The translations under genes and the position numbers were made by a program. Below, piece after piece: positions 1-8,031 of a DNA stretch of 55,580 nucleotides. Source of the stretch: Rhodovulum sulfidophilum (GTDB lineage: Bacteria > Pseudomonadota > Alphaproteobacteria > Rhodobacterales > Rhodobacteraceae); assembly GCA_003241785.1 (NCBI GenBank), contig QFPW01000022.1:1-55580 (forward strand), read 5' to 3'. The number at the start of each line of letters is the position of its first letter. Position 1 is the first letter of the stretch. The notes under the pieces were generated by a model. That model had not been told where the DNA came from, made no database searches, and saw nothing but the letters and a program-made list of their open reading frames with translations.

Positions 1-127
1 ACCCCAAAAAAACATTCCAACCCAAAATTCTCACGGAAATTCATAAAAACGAAACATTACAACGCCATAGCAACCAGCCACCCCAACCAGCGCCCCCCCC
101 CGCCCCAAACCACACCAAAGCAAATCA

Positions 128-967
128 TCAGAATCGCCCCGCGGCGTAGCCGGGCCGGGGGTCGAGTCCGAGCGCTTCCTGGCGGCGGATCTCGGCGGCG
201 GCGGCGTCGATCACCCGCATCCGCGCCTCCGAGGCCGGATGGGTGGCGAGCAGGCCGCCGCCGCCCGCCAGCGCCGGGCTCTGGAAGATGCGCGCGCCCC
301 GGGCGGGATCGTAGCCGGCGCGGGCGGCGATGAAGGCGCCGAGCGTGTCGGCCTCGAGCTCGTAGGTCTGGCTGTAGGCCCGGCCGCCGAAGAAGGCGCC
401 CATGTCCATCGCCTGGCGGATCTGCGCGTCGCTCGCCGGCGCCCCGCCATACTGGCCGGCGGCCGCCGCGAGCCCGCCGAAGACCAGCGCGCCGAAGGTC
501 TGCTGCCGCTGTTGCTTGGAGAGGTGGTCGGCGATCTGGTGGCTCGCCTCGTGGCTCAGCACGAAGGCGATCTCGTCGTCGTCCGTCATCTGGCCGAGCA
601 GCGCCGCGCTCATGACGATCAGCGGCCGGCCGTTCTCGTCGCGGGTCTGGAAGGCGTTCGGTGGCATGTCGGGATCGCGCGCGATGCCGATCGCGAAGTC
701 GCAGGCGATCGGGGCGGCGCCCGGATGCTCCTCGCGGCAGAAGCTCTCGGCGACCGGCTCGACCCGGGCGGCGACCCGCCTGAAGTCCGAAGCCCCGCGC
801 GCGGCGCCCGACGGGCCGGCGGCGGCGCCCCCGGGGGCCGGCGGGATGGCCGAGGAACCGGGATCGGCCGGCACCTGGTAGGTCGCGCCGCAGCCGGCGA
901 GCGCGAGGAGGAGGGCGGCGGCCAGGGCGCGGCTGGGCCGGGCGCGGGACACCGGGAGGCGGGACAT
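128..967 (-). CDS. M48-family zinc metallopeptidase, lipoprotein
   Basis: Predicted membrane-anchored zinc protease of the M48 (Ste24/HtpX/BepA-like) group, acting in the periplasm on envelope proteins. The N-terminus is a lipoprotein signal: basic residues, a hydrophobic stretch and a lipobox LAGC with the lipidated Cys at residue 26. The catalytic HExxH motif is HEASH at residues 139-143, and the third metal ligand is probably Glu203 in YELEAD. At 279 residues it is a compact single-domain form without the TPR repeats of BepA. The segment between the lipobox and about residue 60 is Pro/Ala/Gly-rich and probably a tether. It stands alone; the gene upstream (TerC) is on the same strand about 100 bp away. 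The substrate cannot be told from the sequence. Confidence 0.88.
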   Translation of the reverse strand: MSRLPVSRARPSRALAAALLLALAGCGATYQVPADPGSSAIPPAPGGAAAGPSGAARGASDFRRVAARVEPVAESFCREEHPGAAPIACDFAIGIARDPDMPPNAFQTRDENGRPLIVMSAALLGQMTDDDEIAFVLSHEASHQIADHLSKQQRQQTFGALVFGGLAAAAGQYGGAPASDAQIRQAMDMGAFFGGRAYSQTYELEADTLGAFIAARAGYDPARGARIFQSPALAGGGGLLATHPASEARMRVIDAAAAEIRRQEALGLDPRPGYAAGRF

Positions 968-1049
968 GGGCGGGCTCCGAAGACGACGGGGACGCGGCAG
1001 TTTCCGCCGCGCCCCCGTCGCTGTCCAGTGAAGCGCCCGTGAACCGGTA

Positions 1050-1067
1050 AGCGCCCGGGCGGGCGCT
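1050..1067 (-). terminator. GC hairpin overlapping the terC stop codon
   Basis: Arms AGCGCCCG and CGGGCGCT form an 8-bp perfect stem with a 2-base centre. The right arm ends on the first base of the terC stop codon. There is no T-tract, so it may act as a weak or Rho-assisted terminator or a 3'-end stabiliser. Confidence 0.35.
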
Positions 1068-1750
1068 CAGGCCGACTTGAAGAGCGGGATCGCCGGCAGG
1101 GTATGGCCGAGCAGCTGGTCGGCGCCCTCGTAGATCATCCTGAGCGCCACGAACAGGATCACGGCGAGGCCGACATAGGCGATCCAGCGGTGCCGGTTCA
1201 GGAGCCGCGCGATATAGGCGGAGGCGATGCCCATCAGCGCGACCGAGAGCACGAGGCCGACGACCAGCGCGGCCTCGTGCTCTCGCGAGGCGCCGGCGAC
1301 CGCGAGCACGTTGTCGAGCGACATCGAGACGTCGGCGATCACGATCTGGGTGACCGCCTGGGCCAGCGTCTTGGTGCCGCCGCCGTTCGCCGCCGCGGCG
1401 CCCTGGGGCTCGCCGGTGTCGAGCAGGCCGTCGCCGAGCGCGGCCTCGGCGGCCCGGTCCGATTCGGCGGTGTGGCGCAACTCCTGCCACATCTTCCAGC
1501 AGACCCAGAGCAGCAGCAGGCCGCCGGCGAGCACCAGTCCGACGATGTTGAGCAGATGCACCGCGAGCAGCGCGAAGATGATTCGCAGGATTGTCGCGGC
1601 GATGATGCCGATGAAGATCGCCTTGCGGCGCTGGTCGGACGGCAGCCCGGCGGCGGCGAGGCCGATCACGATCGCATTGTCGCCCGCGAGCACGAGGTCG
1701 ATCATCGCCACCTGCAGGAAGGCGGTGACGAGGCTGAGGTCAAAGGTCAT
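1067..1750 (-). CDS. TerC/YjbE-family integral membrane protein
   Basis: A 227-residue polytopic membrane protein of the TerC family, associated with metal (especially manganese) export or metalation of exported proteins. The hallmark acidic motifs are present in the first and fourth helical blocks: LAGDNAIVIGLA near residues 21-32 and SLDNVLAV in the second half. About seven hydrophobic segments are visible, with a hydrophilic Gly/Ala-rich loop around residues 95-130. The 5' region (1751-1930) was checked for a yybP-ykoY manganese riboswitch, which often precedes terC genes, and none of its conserved blocks is there. The family assignment is secure; the transported ion is inferred. Confidence 0.85.
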   Translation of the reverse strand: MTFDLSLVTAFLQVAMIDLVLAGDNAIVIGLAAAGLPSDQRRKAIFIGIIAATILRIIFALLAVHLLNIVGLVLAGGLLLLWVCWKMWQELRHTAESDRAAEAALGDGLLDTGEPQGAAAANGGGTKTLAQAVTQIVIADVSMSLDNVLAVAGASREHEAALVVGLVLSVALMGIASAYIARLLNRHRWIAYVGLAVILFVALRMIYEGADQLLGHTLPAIPLFKSA

Positions 1751-1933
1751 CTGAAGTCCGTCTTTGGCTTGGCGTACCGGCGCGGGACCCGGAGACCTGC
1801 GGCGGGGCCAGGCCGGGTGCGTCGAGTGGTCGCACTCTAAGCGGCGGTGGCGGCTTTAGCGATAGCGTCCGCGCGCGGGGGCGGGAAAATCGCGCATCCC
1901 GCGGGACGGATGCCGCGGGACAGCCCGGAACGA

Positions 1934-1964
1934 CGAAGGCCCGCCCCCGGAGGGCGGGCCTTCG
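1934..1964 (-). terminator. Strong hairpin downstream of the FO operon
   Basis: A 13-bp perfect stem (CGAAGGCCCGCCC pairing with GGGCGGGCCTTCG, 5-base loop) sits about 20 bp beyond the atpF stop codon. It is flanked by short T/A-containing stretches on both sides, so it may end transcription from the FO operon. It lies between two genes transcribed in the same direction, atpF and terC. Confidence 0.7.
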
Positions 1965-1985
1965 TTCTGAACGGGTGGGTCGAGC

Positions 1986-2477
1986 TCAGTGCAGCCGCGC
2001 GCCGACCTCGGCGATCGAGGCGTCGATCAGCGCCTTGCTGTCCTGCGCCTTGATCCTGTCGCGCAGCACGTCGCCCGCGGCGGCCACCGCGACGGTGACG
2101 GCCCGGTCCTTGATCGCCCGGATCGCGGCCTTCTCGGCGGCCTCGATCTGGTCGGTCGCGGTCGCGAGACGGCGGGCGACGGACCGGCGGATCTCCTCCT
2201 TCGCCACCTCGGCCGCGCGCTCGGCGTCGGCCCGGGCGCCGGTGACGATGTCCTCCGCCTGGTCCTTCACTTCCTTCTGCTTGCGCTCGTAGCTCGCGAA
2301 GAGCGCCTGGGCCTCCTCGCGAAGCGCGCGCGCCTCGGCGAGATCCGCCTTGATGCGCTCGGCCCGGCCGTCGAGCTTCGAGGCCAGCAGCCCCGGAACC
2401 TTCATGTAGCCGATGATCGCGACGAAGATCAGGAAGCCGATCGTGACGACGACGTCGGTATTGTTGAGAAACTCCAT
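1986..2477 (-). CDS. atpF: ATP synthase FO subunit b
   Basis: Peripheral-stalk subunit b of F-type ATP synthase (163 residues). One N-terminal membrane helix (about residues 8-26) is followed by a long charged, Ala-rich coiled coil that reaches to F1 and ends without a further domain. It is the last gene of the FO operon, 4 bp after the b' gene, so translation is probably coupled. The b/b' pair is usual in photosynthetic bacteria and alphaproteobacteria. The F1 genes are not in this window, as expected from the split FO/F1 operons of this group. Confidence 0.93.
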   Translation of the reverse strand: MEFLNNTDVVVTIGFLIFVAIIGYMKVPGLLASKLDGRAERIKADLAEARALREEAQALFASYERKQKEVKDQAEDIVTGARADAERAAEVAKEEIRRSVARRLATATDQIEAAEKAAIRAIKDRAVTVAVAAAGDVLRDRIKAQDSKALIDASIAEVGARLH

Positions 2478-2481
2478 GACC

Positions 2482-3018
2482 TCAGCCCTTCAGCCGGTTC
2501 GAAACGGCGGCGGAGACCGCCTCGGCGTCGGCCGCCTTGGGCACGAAGGCCTCGACGATGGCCTGGGCCGTCTCGAGCGCCACTTCCTCGACGCTGCGGG
2601 TCGCGCTCTCCTGGATGGCGCGGATCCGGCCCTCCGATTCCGCCGATTTCGCGGCGATCTCGGCGTCGGCCTTGGCCATCAGCTGGGCGAGCTCGGCGTT
2701 GATCGCGGCCTTGGTGTCGGCGGCGATCTTCTGCGCCTCGCTCCGCGCGGTGGCGAGCGCGGCGTTGTAGGCGGCCTCGGCCTCCTCGGCGCGGCGCTTG
2801 AAGAGGGAAGCCTCCTCGAGGTCGTTGGCGATCGCGTCGTTCCGCTCGGCCAGCACCGCGGCGATGCGCGGCAGCGCGAAGCGCGAGAGGATGAAGTAGA
2901 GCGCGACCAGCGCGACCAGCAACCAGAAGATCATGTTCGGGTAGGTGCTGATGTCGAGCTGGGGCATGCCCGTGGAGGCATGTTCCAGATCAGCCGCGCC
3001 CAGGGATTCGGTCGCCAT
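2482..3018 (-). CDS. atpF': ATP synthase FO subunit b'
   Basis: Second, divergent stalk subunit (178 residues). It has a longer polar N-terminus (about 25 residues), a membrane helix around residues 29-47 and a coiled-coil tail. The N-terminal extension before the helix and the position between atpE and atpF mark it as b' rather than b. It probably forms a b/b' heterodimer in the peripheral stalk. The ATG start is preceded by a GGAGTGAGA-type ribosome-binding region. Confidence 0.92.
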   Translation of the reverse strand: MATESLGAADLEHASTGMPQLDISTYPNMIFWLLVALVALYFILSRFALPRIAAVLAERNDAIANDLEEASLFKRRAEEAEAAYNAALATARSEAQKIAADTKAAINAELAQLMAKADAEIAAKSAESEGRIRAIQESATRSVEEVALETAQAIVEAFVPKAADAEAVSAAVSNRLKG

Positions 3019-3090
3019 GTCTCACTCCGGCTCGGATCGGGGGCGCGCCGCCGGGATCGGCGACGCCCTTTCGCGTAACGGTGTCGCGGA

Positions 3091-3327
3091 TCAGACCGCG
3101 AACATCAGCAGCAGCGCGACGAGGAACGAGAAGATCCCGAGCGCTTCCGCGAAGGCGATGCCGATGAAGAAGGTCGCGGTCTGCTCGCCGGCGGCCGACG
3201 GGTTGCGCAGCGCGCCGGAGAGGAAGTTGCCGGCCACGTTGCCGACGCCGATGCCCGCGCCGCCGATGCCGATGCAGGCGAGGCCGGCGCCGATGAACTG
3301 ACCGAGCTGAGCGATATCGCCTTCCAT
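3091..3327 (-). CDS. atpE: ATP synthase FO subunit c
   Basis: The proton-carrying rotor-ring subunit, 78 residues, with two transmembrane helices joined by the polar loop ALRNPSA (residues 39-45). The proton-binding carboxylate is Glu61 in FAEALG of helix 2. The Gly-rich first helix (IGIGGAGIGVGN) shows the usual close-packing GxGxG pattern. There is no sodium-type liganding signature, so H+ coupling is expected. A strong AAGGAGATC ribosome-binding site precedes the ATG, fitting the high copy number needed for the ring. Confidence 0.96.
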   Translation of the reverse strand: MEGDIAQLGQFIGAGLACIGIGGAGIGVGNVAGNFLSGALRNPSAAGEQTATFFIGIAFAEALGIFSFLVALLLMFAV

Positions 3328-3385
3328 TTGGATCTCCTTGGGTTGGATGGCTGAAAGGGAGAGGATCCGGACCTTGGTCCCGGCC

Positions 3386-4135
3386 TCAGTGGCCGGGATG
3401 AAGCGCGTCGTTGAGATAGACGCAGGTCAGGATCGTGAAAACATAGGCCTGGATCACCGCGACCAGCACCTCGAGCGCGTAGACCGCGGTGATGGCGGCG
3501 ATCGGCACGATCGAGAACAGGCCCAGCGCGCCGGCGAAGCCCGCGAACACCTTCAAGACCGCGTGGCCGGCCATGATGTTGCCGGCAAGTCGGACGCTGT
3601 GGCTGATCGGGCGGACGAAGTACGAGATGACTTCGATCAGCGCGAGCACGAGCCGGAGCGCCACGGTGGGCGCGCTCGACACCCAGAACAGCTTCAGGAA
3701 GCCGACGCCGTGCTTCATGAAGCCGATCGCGGTCACGCTGACGAAGACCGCGAGGGCGAGGATGACCGTGACCGCGATGTGCGAGGTGGTCGAGAAGCTC
3801 GTCGGGATGAGCGCGAGGGCGTTCGCGACGAGGATGAAGAGGAAGAGCGTGAGGATGTAGGGGAAGTACTTCAGCCCCTGCTTGCCGGTCACGTCCTCGA
3901 CCATCTTGTAGATGAAGCCGTAGGTGAGCTCGGCCATCGACTGGCCGCGCGACGGGATCATCGCCCGGCCGCGCGAGCCGTAGACCATCAGGAGCGAGAC
4001 CACGCCGACCGTGAGGGCGAGCCAGAGCGTGGCGTTGGTCGGCGTGTACCAGTGCACCTCGTGGCCGCCGAACAGCGGCTCGACGAGGAACTGGTCCATC
4101 GGGTGGATGTTGAAACCGCTGCCGCCTTCCGCCAT
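3386..4135 (-). CDS. atpB: ATP synthase FO subunit a
   Basis: Membrane subunit a (249 residues) forms the proton half-channels next to the c-ring. The essential arginine is Arg182 in HSVRLAGN, and the conserved NIMAGH segment follows it. Five to six hydrophobic helices are visible. The gene lies between atpI and atpE in the canonical order, 58 bp from atpE. Confidence 0.95.
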   Translation of the reverse strand: MAEGGSGFNIHPMDQFLVEPLFGGHEVHWYTPTNATLWLALTVGVVSLLMVYGSRGRAMIPSRGQSMAELTYGFIYKMVEDVTGKQGLKYFPYILTLFLFILVANALALIPTSFSTTSHIAVTVILALAVFVSVTAIGFMKHGVGFLKLFWVSSAPTVALRLVLALIEVISYFVRPISHSVRLAGNIMAGHAVLKVFAGFAGALGLFSIVPIAAITAVYALEVLVAVIQAYVFTILTCVYLNDALHPGH

Positions 4136-4151
4136 CGCGCCTCTCGCTCTC

Positions 4152-4511
4152 CTACCGCGGATCCTCGGGATCCGTCTTCGTCTTCTCCGGCTTCGGGCCC
4201 AACAGGGCGCCCTCCGCGCGGTGGTTCTTCACTTCGTCGGCGGTGCGCAGCATCGTGCGCACACCGGCTCCGAAGCCGAGCAGGGCGAAGATCACCAGGA
4301 ACACCGGTCGCGTCCCGAAGAGCTCGTCCAGCCCGTAGCCAATTCCGACGCCGAGGGCCATGCCGACGACGAGTTCGATCACCATCCGCCAGGCCAGCGA
4401 GCTCTTCTCATACTCGCTCGGCCGGCGCTCCGGCTCCTTGCGCTGCTCGTGGGCCTTCGACAGGCGATCCTCGAGCCGCTTCAATCTGTCGGCGAACGGA
4501 TCCTCGGCCAT
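4152..4511 (-). CDS. atpI: ATP synthase assembly protein AtpI
   Basis: Small membrane protein (119 residues) that helps assemble the c-ring and is the first gene of many alphaproteobacterial FO operons. A basic/acidic N-terminal coiled segment (about 1-45) precedes two transmembrane helices containing the Gly-rich VVGMALGVGIGYGLD. The ATG at 4511 was chosen over an upstream in-frame ATG at 4574 because GGGGAG lies just before it and the protein then begins with the typical charged head. The C-terminus is Lys/Glu/Pro-rich. Confidence 0.88.
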   Translation of the reverse strand: MAEDPFADRLKRLEDRLSKAHEQRKEPERRPSEYEKSSLAWRMVIELVVGMALGVGIGYGLDELFGTRPVFLVIFALLGFGAGVRTMLRTADEVKNHRAEGALLGPKPEKTKTDPEDPR

Positions 4512-4545
4512 GGCACAAGCTCCCCGCAGTCCTTCGCGCGGGTCG

Positions 4546-4574
4546 GTGGTAACGGATAGGTTACACCCGGTCAA
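4546..4574 (-). promoter_or_regulatory. Candidate sigma70-type promoter for the FO operon
   Basis: On the minus strand TTGACC is followed after 17 bp by TACCAC, about 35 bp upstream of the atpI start. The -35 box is good and the -10 box weak. Inferred from consensus only. Confidence 0.35.
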
Positions 4575-4664
4575 GGGCGGTGAACCCTCTTCCTACCGGT
4601 TTAACATATTGAAATGATTATGTACTGATTTCGGCTGGAGCGGGCCGCGGGAGGCTTTTTTCGC

Positions 4665-4680
4665 TCAACCGACCGGTTGA
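4665..4680. promoter_or_regulatory. Perfect inverted repeat upstream of the ArsR-type gene (candidate operator)
   Basis: TCAACCG and CGGTTGA, separated by AC, form a perfect 7-2-7 inverted repeat about 52 bp upstream of the ArsR-family start codon. Its size and position suit an autoregulatory winged-helix dimer site. Confidence 0.5.
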
Positions 4681-4732
4681 TAACGCCGCTCCGGCCGCCG
4701 ATAGTCGCGCCGTCACCACCAGGGAGGGCCGC

Positions 4733-5116
4733 ATGGCGCGGGCGATCGACCTCGACCTCGTCTTCGCGGCGCTCGGCGACCCGACCCGGCGCGCGATCCT
4801 GACGGCGCTGCTCGACGGGGAGGCGAGCGTCAGCGACCTCGCCGCCCCGTTCGAGATCTCGCTCGCCGGCGTCTCGAAGCATCTGCAGATCCTCGCCCAG
4901 GCGGGGCTGGTCAGCCAGGTCCGCTCGGGGCGCGAGAAGCTCTGCCGCCTCGAGCCGGACGGGCTCAACGTCGCCGCGATCTGGATGCAGGGGTTCGGCG
5001 GTTTCGAGGGCGCGGATCTCGACGCGGTCGAGCGCGTGCTCTCGGGGCTGTTCGAGGAGGACGCGGACGCGCCCGGGCCCGGGGGCGCGCCCGCGGCGGG
5101 ACCTCAGCCCTCGTAG
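4733..5116 (+). CDS. ArsR/SmtB-family winged-helix transcriptional regulator
   Basis: A 127-residue DNA-binding repressor of the ArsR superfamily. It opens with the family hallmark FAALGDPTRRAILTALL (about residues 10-26), followed by the helix-turn-helix with recognition helix SLAGVSKHLQILAQAGLV and a beta-hairpin wing (VRSGREKLCRLEP). No metal-binding CxC motif is present, so it resembles the non-metal SdpR/YgaV-type group. The C-terminus is a Pro/Ala/Gly tail of low complexity. Its last 13 bases overlap the 3' end of the EVE gene on the other strand. A perfect palindrome at 4665-4680 is a likely own operator. Its targets are unknown. Confidence 0.88.
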   Translation: MARAIDLDLVFAALGDPTRRAILTALLDGEASVSDLAAPFEISLAGVSKHLQILAQAGLVSQVRSGREKLCRLEPDGLNVAAIWMQGFGGFEGADLDAVERVLSGLFEEDADAPGPGGAPAAGPQPS

Positions 5117-5523
5117 CCACCAAGCTCGCAGATCACCGCCCATTCGATGTCGCTGACCGGCTGGACCGAGAGGCGGCTGTTGTTGACCAGCACCATGTCG
5201 CGCAGCCGATCGTCCTGCCTGCAGGTCTCGAGCGTCACCGCGCGGGGCATCGGCGCCACCGCGCGGATATCGACGCATTCCCAGCGCGCATCCTCGGTCG
5301 AGCTGTCAGGATGCGCCTCGGCGATCACCTCGACCACGCCGACGATCGCCTTGGCCCCCTGCGAATGGTAGAAGAAGCCGAGGTCGCCGATCTCCATCTC
5401 GCGCATGTTGTTGCGCGCCTGGTAGTTGCGGACCCCGTCCCATTCCTGGCCGGCGGCGCCCTTGTTCACCTGATCCTCCCAGGACCAGGTCTCGGCCTCG
5501 GATTTGAACAGCCAGTGGCGCAT
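5104..5523 (-). CDS. EVE-domain protein
   Basis: 139 residues covering a complete EVE domain (PUA-like fold), which is thought to read modified bases or bind RNA. Family landmarks are the opening HWLFKSEAETWSWEDQV, the WDGVRNYQARNNMREM segment, and the aromatic-lined pocket around GFFYHSQGAKAIVGVVEV. It is the last gene of the tsaD-gpsA-yciI-EVE cluster. Its ATG overlaps the yciI stop codon (TGATG), which suggests translational coupling. The biochemical substrate is unproven for this family in bacteria. Confidence 0.87.
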   Translation of the reverse strand: MRHWLFKSEAETWSWEDQVNKGAAGQEWDGVRNYQARNNMREMEIGDLGFFYHSQGAKAIVGVVEVIAEAHPDSSTEDARWECVDIRAVAPMPRAVTLETCRQDDRLRDMVLVNNSRLSVQPVSDIEWAVICELGGYEG

Positions 5524-5795
5524 CAGCCGATCACCTTCTTCCAGGGCCGGATCGCGACCCGCGCGAAGAGGCCCGCCGCCGCGTAGGGGTCGTTCGCCGC
5601 CCAGGCCTCGGCCGCCGCGAGATCGGGCACGTCGAGCACGACGAGCGAGCCGGCCATCTCGCCGGCGGAGTCGAGCAGCGGCCCCGCCTCGGCGACCACG
5701 CCGGTGGTCCTTATATAGTCGAGATGCGCGTCGCGCGTCGCCTTGCGGATCTCGAGCGCGCCGGGCTTGTCGTCGCAGATCAGGGCATAAAGCAT
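5523..5795 (-). CDS. YciI-family protein
   Basis: A 90-residue single-domain YciI-like protein (dimeric alpha-beta barrel fold related to ferredoxin-like oxygenases). It starts MLYALICDDKPGALE and carries the conserved His/Asp region RDAHLDYI (about residues 22-29), followed by GPLLDSAGEMAGSLVVLDV. The start at 5795 is preferred to an in-frame ATG at 5840 because a GAGGAAG ribosome-binding site precedes it and the longer form adds only a basic unlike-family tail. The function of the family is largely unknown. Confidence 0.83.
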   Translation of the reverse strand: MLYALICDDKPGALEIRKATRDAHLDYIRTTGVVAEAGPLLDSAGEMAGSLVVLDVPDLAAAEAWAANDPYAAAGLFARVAIRPWKKVIG

Positions 5796-5836
5796 ATCGT
5801 CTTCCTCGGTTCTCGCCCGCCGCTTCGCGGCGGCGC

Positions 5837-6802
5837 TCATTCCTCGCGCAGCGGCCGCGACAGCAGCGCCTCCATCGCGCCGCCGATCGTCAGCCCGCCG
5901 TCAAGCACGTCGGCCACCGCCGCGGCGATCGGCATCTCGACGCCGTGGCGGCGGCTGAGCCGGCAGGCGGCGCGCGCCGTGGCGACCCCCTCGACCGTGC
6001 CGCCGGGCCGGGCCGCGCCGGATCCCAGCGCCTTGCCGAGCGCGAAGTTCCGCGACTGGGTCGAATTGCAGGTGAGCGACAGGTCGCCGAGCCCGGAGAG
6101 GCCGGCGAGCGTCTCCGCCCGGCCCCCGAGCGCCACCGCGAGCCGCGTCATCTCGGCGAAGCCGCGCGTCATCAGCGCGGCGCGCGCCGAATGGCCGAGC
6201 CCCGCGCCCTCGGCCATGCCGCAGGCGATCGCCATCACGTTCTTGAGCGCGCCGCCGATCTGCGCGCCGGTCACGTCGTCGGTGAGATAGAGCCGCAGCC
6301 GCCGCGCCGCCAGCCGCCGTTGCAGGTCGCGCCCGAGCGCGGGATCGGCGCAGGCGAGCGTGAGCGCGCTCGGCAGGTTGCGCGCGATCTCGCCGGCGAA
6401 GCCCGGTCCCGTCAGCGCCGCGAGCCGCGCGGCGGGCAGCGCCTCGGCCGCGATCTCGGTCTGGAGCCGCAGGGTCGCCGCGTCGATCCCCTTGGCGCAG
6501 AGCACGAGCGGCGCGGGTGGCAGCTCCGCCCCGCGCTCGGCGAGAAAGGCGCCGGTGTTCTGCGCCGAGACCGCGAGCAGCAGCGTCTCGGCGCGCGCGA
6601 GGTCGCGCAGGTCGGAGACGCAGTCGACGCCGTGGGGCAGCGTCACGCCGGGCAGCCGCGCCGGATCGGCGCGGCCCGCCGCCAGCGCGGCCATCCGCGC
6701 GGGATCGCGGCCCCAGAGCGCGACCCGCCGCCCCTCGTAGGCGTGGATCGCGGCGAGGGCCATGCCGAAGGCACCGGCGCCGAGAACCGCGATCCCGCTC
6801 AT
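5837..6802 (-). CDS. gpsA: NAD(P)H-dependent glycerol-3-phosphate dehydrogenase
   Basis: Reduces dihydroxyacetone phosphate to sn-glycerol-3-phosphate for phospholipid synthesis in the cytosol. The Rossmann motif is VLGAGAFGMALA at residues 6-17. The catalytic lysine is Lys187 in GGALKNVMAI, and the substrate-site loop SGLGDLSLTC is present. Length (321 residues) is normal. The ATG overlaps the tsaD stop codon (ATGA), so the two are probably translated together, as often seen in alphaproteobacteria. Confidence 0.95.
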   Translation of the reverse strand: MSGIAVLGAGAFGMALAAIHAYEGRRVALWGRDPARMAALAAGRADPARLPGVTLPHGVDCVSDLRDLARAETLLLAVSAQNTGAFLAERGAELPPAPLVLCAKGIDAATLRLQTEIAAEALPAARLAALTGPGFAGEIARNLPSALTLACADPALGRDLQRRLAARRLRLYLTDDVTGAQIGGALKNVMAIACGMAEGAGLGHSARAALMTRGFAEMTRLAVALGGRAETLAGLSGLGDLSLTCNSTQSRNFALGKALGSGAARPGGTVEGVATARAACRLSRRHGVEMPIAAAVADVLDGGLTIGGAMEALLSRPLREE

Positions 6803-7899
6803 GCCTTGGCTCCCTTGCGCCCCGAGCCGAGCATCGGCGCGGCGCTCTGGTCGAGCGGCCAGCGCGGCCGCGCCGAGAGGTCGAGCGCGTCCGGCCCGCG
6901 CAGCGCCATCGCCTCGGCCGCCGCCCAGGCGATCATCGCGCCATTGTCGGTGCAAAGCGCGAGCGGCGGCGCGGCGAAGGCGAACCCCTCCCCGGCCGCG
7001 GCGGCGTCGAGCGCCGCCCGGATCGGGCCGTTCGCCGCGACCCCGCCGGCGACGCAGAGCACGCCGGGCGCCTCGGGGTGCCGGTCGCGGAAGGCGCGCG
7101 CGGCGCGGCGCGTCTTCTCCGCGAGCGTCTCGGCCACCGCCGCCTGGAAGCTCGCGCAGAAATCAGCGCGCTCGGCGCGGGTCAGTCCGCCCCGCGCCAC
7201 GACCAGCTTGTCGCGGGCGCGGCGCACGGCGGTCTTGAGCCCGGAGAAGGAGAGGTCGCAGCCGGGCCGGTCGAGCAGCGGCCGCGGCAGGTCGAAGGCC
7301 GCCGGATCGCCGTCGCGCGCCTCGGCCTCGACGCGGGGACCGCCGGGCTGGCCGAGGCCGAGCAGCTTCGCCACCTTGTCGAAGGCCTCGCCCGGCGCGT
7401 CGTCGATCGTGCCGCCGAGCCGCGCGAAGGACTCCGGCCCCTCGACGATCAGGAACTGGCAATGCCCGCCCGAGACGAGGAGCATGAGATAGGGAAAGGC
7501 GATCGCCTCGGTCAGCCGGGGCGTCAGCGCGTGGCCGGCGAGATGGTTGACGCCGTAGAGCGGAATCCCGGTCGCCGCCGCGAGGCCCTTGGCGAACATG
7601 ACGCCCGAGAGCACGCCGCCGATCAGCCCCGGCCCGGCGGTGACGGCGATCGCGTCGACCTGCGCGAGCGTCAGCCCGGCCTCGGCCAGCGTCGCCTCGG
7701 TGACGAGATCGAGCCGCTCGGCATGGGCGCGGGCGGCGATCTCGGGAACCACGCCGCCGAAATCGGCGTGCAGCGCGTCCTGCCCCTCGACCCGGGCGGC
7801 GAGGATCTCGGCGACCGGCGCGCCCGGCCGCGCGCGAATCAGCGCGGCGGCGGTGTCGTCGCAGCTGCTCTCAAGGCCGAGGATGATCCGCGCGTCCAT
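6799..7899 (-). CDS. tsaD: tRNA N6-adenosine threonylcarbamoyltransferase
   Basis: Transfers the threonylcarbamoyl group to A37 of ANN-decoding tRNAs (t6A), in complex with TsaB/TsaE. The N-terminus ILGLESSCDDTAAAL is diagnostic of the ASKHA-fold family. Metal ligands are His119 and His123 in NHLAGH. The AGPGLIGGV and LLVSGGHCQ loops are intact. The start at 7899 gives the normal length (366 residues); the open frame continues far upstream but there it is only the antisense of hemD. First gene of the minus-strand operon with gpsA, yciI and the EVE gene. Confidence 0.96.
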   Translation of the reverse strand: MDARIILGLESSCDDTAAALIRARPGAPVAEILAARVEGQDALHADFGGVVPEIAARAHAERLDLVTEATLAEAGLTLAQVDAIAVTAGPGLIGGVLSGVMFAKGLAAATGIPLYGVNHLAGHALTPRLTEAIAFPYLMLLVSGGHCQFLIVEGPESFARLGGTIDDAPGEAFDKVAKLLGLGQPGGPRVEAEARDGDPAAFDLPRPLLDRPGCDLSFSGLKTAVRRARDKLVVARGGLTRAERADFCASFQAAVAETLAEKTRRAARAFRDRHPEAPGVLCVAGGVAANGPIRAALDAAAAGEGFAFAAPPLALCTDNGAMIAWAAAEAMALRGPDALDLSARPRWPLDQSAAPMLGSGRKGAKA

Positions 7900-7939
7900 G
7901 TCCTCTCCGTCCGGGACCCGCCCGGCCGTCTCCGCTCGG

Positions 7940-7995
7940 GCCCGCGTTGCGCGGGCCCCCGCTGGCCGGTACCACTCGGCGAGGGGGCGACGCAA
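7940..7995 (-). promoter_or_regulatory. Candidate tsaD promoter with a 5'-terminal hairpin
   Basis: On the minus strand TTGCGT (7990-7995) and TACCGG (7968-7973) are 16 bp apart. A 9-bp perfect stem with a 3-base loop (7940-7960, arms GGGCCCGCG/CGCGGGCCC) begins where the transcript would start. The -10 match is weak, so the promoter is tentative; the hairpin is exact. Confidence 0.3.
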
Positions 7996-8031
7996 CGGCG
8001 CGCTCCGCCACGAACGCGCGGGGAGGCGCGG

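Noticed and set aside
1751..1930. Possible manganese riboswitch before the TerC-family gene
   Set aside because: None of the conserved yybP-ykoY blocks (GGGGAGTAGC, GTCAACA, GAGACC) is found on the minus strand there.
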